Source: Streptomyces alfalfae (GTDB lineage Bacteria > Actinomycetota > Actinomycetes > Streptomycetales > Streptomycetaceae). Taken from it: a stretch of DNA of 64,000 nt. The stretch is taken from positions 62,001 through 126,000 of the forward strand of contig NZ_QEXM01000041.1 in NCBI RefSeq assembly GCF_004127445.1. The letters are read 5' to 3'. This document shows positions 59,839-64,000 of this stretch, piece after piece; the first letter of the stretch is position 1; each line of letters begins with the position of its first letter. The translations under genes were made by a program, and so were the position numbers. Below the pieces are notes generated by a model that was given only the letters and a program-made list of their open reading frames with translations, made no database searches and had not been told where the DNA came from.

Positions 59839-60365
59839 GCTTCCTTCAACTCCAGTGCGTCGAGGACCGCCTGGGCGACCTCTTCGGGGGTGCGGCCGTC
59901 GGTGGCGACGACCGCGCGGGCGACTTCGGCGTACAGATGGCGGCGGGCGTCCATCAGCTCGCGCCACTGCTTGCGCGGGTTGACGGCGAGCAGCGGGCGC
60001 GCCTGGTTGAGGCCGGTGCGCTTGACGGCCTCCTCGACGTCCATCGAGAGGTAGACGACGGGGTGCGCCGAGAGCAACGCGCGCGTGCCGTCGTCGAGGA
60101 TCGCTCCCCCGCCGAGCGCGAGGACGCCGTCGTGCTCCTCGACGGCGGCGCGCACGGCCCGCCGCTCCAGGTCACGGAAGTACGGCTCGCCCTCGTCGAC
60201 GAAGATGTCGGCGATCTCGCGGCCCTGCGCGGCGACGATGTCGGCGTCGGTGTCGCGGAACGCGGTCCCGAGCCGGTCGGCGAGCAGCTCGCCGACCGTC
60301 GTCTTGCCCACGCCCATGGGCCCGACGAGGACGACGCGCGGGCCGCCGGTTGCCGGGCCGGTCAC
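59835..60365 (-). CDS. aroK: Shikimate kinase
   Basis: 176 residues from GTG 60365, which overlaps the aroC stop (GTGA). Walker A VGPMGVGKTT at 14-23, shikimate-binding DTDADIVAAQG, LALGGGAIL and the lid NQARPLLAVNPRKQW are complete. The upstream in-frame extension is the aroC shadow and is excluded. Cytosolic; phosphorylates shikimate with ATP. Confidence 0.97.
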   Translation of the reverse strand: MTGPATGGPRVVLVGPMGVGKTTVGELLADRLGTAFRDTDADIVAAQGREIADIFVDEGEPYFRDLERRAVRAAVEEHDGVLALGGGAILDDGTRALLSAHPVVYLSMDVEEAVKRTGLNQARPLLAVNPRKQWRELMDARRHLYAEVARAVVATDGRTPEEVAQAVLDALELKEA

Positions 60366-61546
60366 CGGATCTGCAGGTTGTCGAGGTAGGACCGCACGTT
60401 GCGCCGGGTCTCGGGGACGCTGTCGCCGCCGAACTTCTCGGCGACGGCGTCGGCGAGGACGAGCGCGACCATCGCCTCGGCGACGATGCCGGCCGCCGGG
60501 ACGGCGCACACGTCGGAGCGCTGGTGGTGCGCCGTGGTGGCCTCACCGGTCGCCACGTCGACGGTGGCGAGGGCGCGCGGCACGGTCGCGATGGGCTTCA
60601 TGGCGGCGCGTACGCGCAGCAGTTCACCGGTGGTCAGGCCGCCCTCGGTGCCGCCGGAGCGGCCGGAGGCGCGCCGGATGCCGTCCTCGGTGGACACGAT
60701 CTCGTCGTGCGCCTTGGAGCCCGGCACGCGCGCGAGGTCGAAGCCGTCACCGACCTCGACGCCCTTGATGGCCTGGATGCCCATGAGCGCGGCGGCGAGC
60801 CGCGCGTCGAGCCGCCGGTCCCAGTGCACGTGCGAGCCGAGGCCGACCGGCACTCCGTAGGCGAGGACCTCGACGACGCCGCCGAGGGTGTCGCCGTCCT
60901 TGTGGGCCTGGTCGATCTCCGCGACCATCGCCTTCGACGCGTCGGCGTCCAGGCAGCGCACCGGGTCGGCGTCGAGCCTGTCGACGTCGGCGGGGGTCGG
61001 GTAGACGCCGTAGGGGGCCTTGGCCGCCGCCAGCTCCGTCACATGGCTGACGATCTCGATGCCGGCCGTCTCCTTGAGGTACGAGCGGGCGACCGCGCCG
61101 AGCGCGACGCGGGCCGCCGTCTCGCGGGCGGAGGCGCGCTCCAGGATCGGCCGTGCCTCGTCGAAGCCGTACTTCTGCATGCCCGCGAGGTCGGCGTGGC
61201 CGGGGCGGGGGCGGGTCAGCGGGGCGTTGCGCGCCAGCTCGGCGAGTTCGGCCGGGTCGACCGGGTCGGCCGCCATGACCTGCTCCCACTTGGGCCACTC
61301 GGTGTTGCCCACCATGATGGCCACGGGCGAGCCCATGGTCAGGCCGTGCCGGACGCCGCCGAGGAAGGTGACCTCGTCGCGCTCGAACTTCATGCGCGCG
61401 CCGCGTCCATAGCCGAGCCGTCGCCTGGCCAGGTGGTCCGCCACCATCTCCGTGGTGATCGGCACGCCGGCGGGAAGTCCCTCCAGCGTCGCGACAAGTG
61501 CGGGTCCGTGGGACTCCCCAGCGGTCAGCCAGCGCAACCTGCTCAA
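60362..61546 (-). CDS. aroC: Chorismate synthase
   Basis: 394 residues from TTG 61546, chosen because GAGGAG lies five bases upstream and the protein then begins SRLRWLTAGESHGPALVA, the AroC N-terminus. FMN-binding and catalytic motifs RRRLGYGRGARMKFERDEV, ASARETAARVALGAVAR and SGRSGGTEGGLTTGE are intact. It needs reduced FMN, linking it to the riboflavin operon. Its stop overlaps aroK. Confidence 0.98.
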   Translation of the reverse strand: MSRLRWLTAGESHGPALVATLEGLPAGVPITTEMVADHLARRRLGYGRGARMKFERDEVTFLGGVRHGLTMGSPVAIMVGNTEWPKWEQVMAADPVDPAELAELARNAPLTRPRPGHADLAGMQKYGFDEARPILERASARETAARVALGAVARSYLKETAGIEIVSHVTELAAAKAPYGVYPTPADVDRLDADPVRCLDADASKAMVAEIDQAHKDGDTLGGVVEVLAYGVPVGLGSHVHWDRRLDARLAAALMGIQAIKGVEVGDGFDLARVPGSKAHDEIVSTEDGIRRASGRSGGTEGGLTTGELLRVRAAMKPIATVPRALATVDVATGEATTAHHQRSDVCAVPAAGIVAEAMVALVLADAVAEKFGGDSVPETRRNVRSYLDNLQIR

Positions 61547-61704
61547 CGGTGCTCCTCATGCTCGCGCCTGGAACTGCGGTCTTCGACGGCGCGGCCGGGT
61601 GCGCGGCCCTGGCCCGCCTTGCCCCGATCCTCCCACGATCCGGGGGCGGAACCGGCCCCAGGTCCAACAGACGGACGCCGTGCCCGCCAGGCGGACGCCC
61701 GTCG

Positions 61705-62535
61705 CTAGCGCTCCGCGAGCGCGTGCTCGCCCGCCCTGCGCATGGCGTCGAGCGGCGCGGACGGGCGGCCGGTCATCTGCTCGACCTGGAGCACCGCCTG
61801 GTGCACGAGCAGGTCGAGGCCGCTGACCACCGCTCCTCCGTACGCCGACCAGCGCGCGGCGAGGGTGGTGGGCCACGGGTCGTACAGCACGTCGAAGAGG
61901 GTGGCCGGGCATTCCGGGATGGCCGCGGCCAGCTCGTCGGTGGCGCCCGCCGGGGTCGTGGCGATCACCAGGGGGGCGTCGAGCGCCTCCCTGGCGTCCG
62001 CCCAGTCGGCGGTCCTGACCTCGACGTCGAGCCGGTCGCCCCACTGCCGCATCTCCGCCGCCCGCGCGTCGCTGCGCACATAGGCGACGACCTCGCCGGC
62101 GCAGATCCGGGCGAGGGCGGCGAGCGCGGAGGACGCCGTGGCGCCCGCGCCGAGGACCGCCGCGGACTCGACCTGCTCGATGCCGTGTTCGCGGAGGGCG
62201 GCGACCATGCCGGGGACGTCGGTGTTGTCGCCGGTCCTTCGGCCGTCCTCGGTGAGGACGACCGTGTTCACCGCCTCGACGGAGGCGGCGGTCGCGCTGA
62301 TCTCGTCGAGCAGCGGGATGACCGCCCGCTTCAACGGCATCGTCAGCGAGAGTCCCGCCCATTCGGGCCCGAGTTCCCCCATGAATGCGGACAGCGCGGC
62401 CTCGTCGATCTCGAAACGGTCGTACGACCAGTCGCTCAGACCCAGCTCCTCGTATGCCGCGCGATGCAGCACCGGGGAGAGGGAATGGGCGATCGGGGAG
62501 CCGAGGACTGCGGCTCGACGCTTCTGCGCGCTCAT
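61705..62535 (-). CDS. aroE: Shikimate dehydrogenase
   Basis: 276 residues. N-terminal substrate domain with VLGSPIAHSLSPVLHRAAYEELG and the catalytic Lys in LTMPLKRAVIP, then an NADP domain with AVLGAGATASSALAAL; NTDVPGM carries the substrate Asp. ATG overlaps the mltG stop (ATGA). The gap of 158 bp to aroC has no clear gene. Reduces dehydroshikimate to shikimate. Confidence 0.96.
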   Translation of the reverse strand: MSAQKRRAAVLGSPIAHSLSPVLHRAAYEELGLSDWSYDRFEIDEAALSAFMGELGPEWAGLSLTMPLKRAVIPLLDEISATAASVEAVNTVVLTEDGRRTGDNTDVPGMVAALREHGIEQVESAAVLGAGATASSALAALARICAGEVVAYVRSDARAAEMRQWGDRLDVEVRTADWADAREALDAPLVIATTPAGATDELAAAIPECPATLFDVLYDPWPTTLAARWSAYGGAVVSGLDLLVHQAVLQVEQMTGRPSAPLDAMRRAGEHALAER

Positions 62536-64000
62536 TGCCCCTTCAGGTATTTCTCGCGGTTCCGGTTCTGCTCTTCGTTCGTCTCGGCGAAGTACGTCTT
62601 GTCCTCGTGGGGAATGGAGACGAAGTAATACCAGTCGCCCTCGGCCGGGTGCAGCGCCGAAGTCAGCGCCACTTCGCCCGGATTGCCGATCGGTCCGGGC
62701 GGCAGGCCCTTCACCTTGTACGTGTTGTACGGGTCCTCGATCCTGCGCAGCTCGTCGACCGTGCCCGTGCCGAGCTTGGACTCGCCCTTGAGGTAGTTCA
62801 CCGTCGAGTCGAAGTCCAACAGGCCGTACGTCTCGGTGTTCGTGGGCTTGAGGCGGTTGTAGACGACCGTCGCGACCTTCTCGAAGTCGTGCTTGTACTT
62901 GCCCTCCGCCTGGACCAGGCTCGCCACGGTCAGGACCTGGAGCGGGTCCTTCAGCTTCAGTTCCGCGGCCTTCGACGCAAGGCCGAGCTGCTCGTACTTC
63001 TCATTGGCGTGGGCGACCATCTTCCGGAGGACGTCCGCGGGCTTCTGGCCCTTGGCGACCGGATAGCTGGAGGGATAAAGGAATCCTTCCAGCGGGTCCT
63101 TGATGTCCTTGCTCGTATTCGCCCAGTCGGGCAGCCCGAGTTTCTTCCAGTCCTTCTTGGCGACCTTTTCGGTGGTGCCCTCGTCCAGTTGGAGGCGCGT
63201 GTCGATCTGCTGATAGACCCACGCGTTCCGCTTGCCCTCGGGAATGACGAGATTGCTGCGGCTCTTGGGGTTCAGCATGAGATCAACGGCGCTCGCCGCC
63301 GACATGCGTTTCTTCAGCGTGTAGACGCCCGACTGGATCGACTGGTCCTGGCGCCTTCCCTGGGCCGAGACGAACGCGTCGACGCTCTTGACGACACCGG
63401 CCTCCTTCAGCTTGGCGCCGATCTCGTAGCCGGTGGAGTCCTCGGGGATGTCGACCGTGACCGCGCCCGAGCCGTCGCCCGCGTAGTCCGGCGCCGTGCC
63501 GAAACGATCCTGGTAGAACTGGTAGCCGAAGTAGCCGACGCCGGCCAGGCCGCCGCCGAAGACCAGGGTGACGACCAGACAGGCGCAGCCGCTGCGGCGC
63601 TTCTTCGGCTTCTTGCCGCCGCGCCGGTCGCCACGTCCGCCCTTGCGGCCCGGCTCGTCGTCGACGTCGTCATCGTCGTCGCCGCCCGCGAAGAAGGCGT
63701 GCTCGCCCCGGTCGGGACCCGGGTCCCAGTCGGTCTCGGCCCCCGGCTCGGCCTCGGGCTCCGCCGGACGGCGGCGGCCCGGCGGTTCGGGCGGCTCGTA
63801 CGCGTCCGGCGTCGCGTAGTAGTCGGGGTTCTCCTGGGCGTAGTCCGCGGGCCGGCCGCCATAGGGGTCCATCGGGTCGCCCGCGTACGGGGCCCGCGGC
63901 TGCTGCCCGGTGTCGTAGCCACCGCCGCCGTAGGTGTCGTGGCCCCCGCCGTAGCCGGACTCGGGCCCGGCCGGGTAACCGGACTCGGAGCCGCCGTCAT
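62532..64000 (-). CDS. mltG: Endolytic murein transglycosylase MltG, 5' end outside the window
   Basis: At least 489 residues. An ATG at 63872 would give 446 residues, but the frame continues upstream as a Gly/Tyr/Asp-rich protein-like tail to the window edge, as expected of the long disordered N-termini of Streptomyces MltG. After an acidic and then basic stretch comes one membrane helix (CLVVTLVFGGGLAGVGYFGY), a LysM-like region and the YceG domain ending in YYFVSIPHEDKTYFAET. It cuts nascent peptidoglycan. The catalytic-site segment reads VASLVQAEGKYKHD, with Gln where E. coli has the first Glu of VEKE. Overlaps aroE. Confidence 0.94.
   Translation of the reverse strand, partial: DGGSESGYPAGPESGYGGGHDTYGGGGYDTGQQPRAPYAGDPMDPYGGRPADYAQENPDYYATPDAYEPPEPPGRRRPAEPEAEPGAETDWDPGPDRGEHAFFAGGDDDDDVDDEPGRKGGRGDRRGGKKPKKRRSGCACLVVTLVFGGGLAGVGYFGYQFYQDRFGTAPDYAGDGSGAVTVDIPEDSTGYEIGAKLKEAGVVKSVDAFVSAQGRRQDQSIQSGVYTLKKRMSAASAVDLMLNPKSRSNLVIPEGKRNAWVYQQIDTRLQLDEGTTEKVAKKDWKKLGLPDWANTSKDIKDPLEGFLYPSSYPVAKGQKPADVLRKMVAHANEKYEQLGLASKAAELKLKDPLQVLTVASLVQAEGKYKHDFEKVATVVYNRLKPTNTETYGLLDFDSTVNYLKGESKLGTGTVDELRRIEDPYNTYKVKGLPPGPIGNPGEVALTSALHPAEGDWYYFVSIPHEDKTYFAETNEEQNRNREKYLKGQ

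Overview
The window is high-GC actinobacterial DNA and reads as a stretch of core chromosome from a Streptomyces. The evidence is an essentially complete BldD with its cyclic-di-GMP motif, sIHF, a secreted family 18 chitinase behind DasR-type direct repeats, frequent GTG and TTG starts, ATGA/GTGA stop-start overlaps, and a gene order (ribD to hisG, guaB1, rpe-rsmB-fmt, priA-metK-coaBC-rpoZ-gmk-sIHF, pyr operon, bldD, efp-nusB, aro cluster, mltG) that I remember from Streptomyces coelicolor around SCO1432-SCO1500. That synteny is from memory, not from a search. I saw no tRNA, rRNA, CRISPR array, insertion sequence or prophage.

Layout. 1-8300: end of an M1 aminopeptidase, a Tat-exported C39-like protease, a P-loop kinase, a probable small RNA or attenuator, an EccA/CbxX-type AAA+ ATPase and two overlapping CNNM/CBS membrane proteins. 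8505-14733 (minus strand): one operon, ribD-ribE-ribM-ribBA-ribH-hisE-hisG-PH protein, behind an FMN riboswitch, so riboflavin synthesis, riboflavin import and the PRPP-committing histidine steps share one leader. 14860-23650: chitinase, a ROK repressor divergent from an MFS exporter with a shared palindrome, a uracil permease, a chloramphenicol-type efflux pump behind a possible leader peptide, and a DUF5995 protein. 23670-29430: a flavin amine oxidase plus nitrilase pair, a small secreted protein, and an APC permease-Lrp regulator operon with an array of TTGCGC elements upstream.

29430-37570: GuaB1 (GMP reductase type), a barstar-like protein, a SorC regulator, rpe, a truncated and frameshifted MMPL transporter relic, rsmB, fmt, a short HTH protein and a degenerate 61-62 bp minisatellite. 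37569-44013: priA, metK, coaBC, rpoZ, gmk, sIHF. 44351-54297: the pyrimidine operon pyrR-pyrB-pyrC-(PH membrane protein)-carA-carB-pyrD-pyrF, with a PyrR-binding loop that overlaps the pyrR ribosome-binding site. 54523-55023: bldD, divergent from pyrR. 55303-64000: efp-nusB, an M24 peptidase homologue with altered metal ligands, a proline-rich P-loop ATPase, aroE-aroC-aroK-aroB, and mltG, whose 5' end lies outside the window.

The theme is nucleotide, cofactor and aromatic precursor supply, interleaved with development (BldD, sIHF) and scavenging functions (chitinase, permeases, amine oxidase). I do not see a large unknown multi-gene system. The most novel signals are small: the candidate small RNA, the efflux-pump leader peptide, the phased Lrp-type array, repeats flanking the FMN aptamer, the M24 active-site changes, the MMPL relic and the minisatellite.
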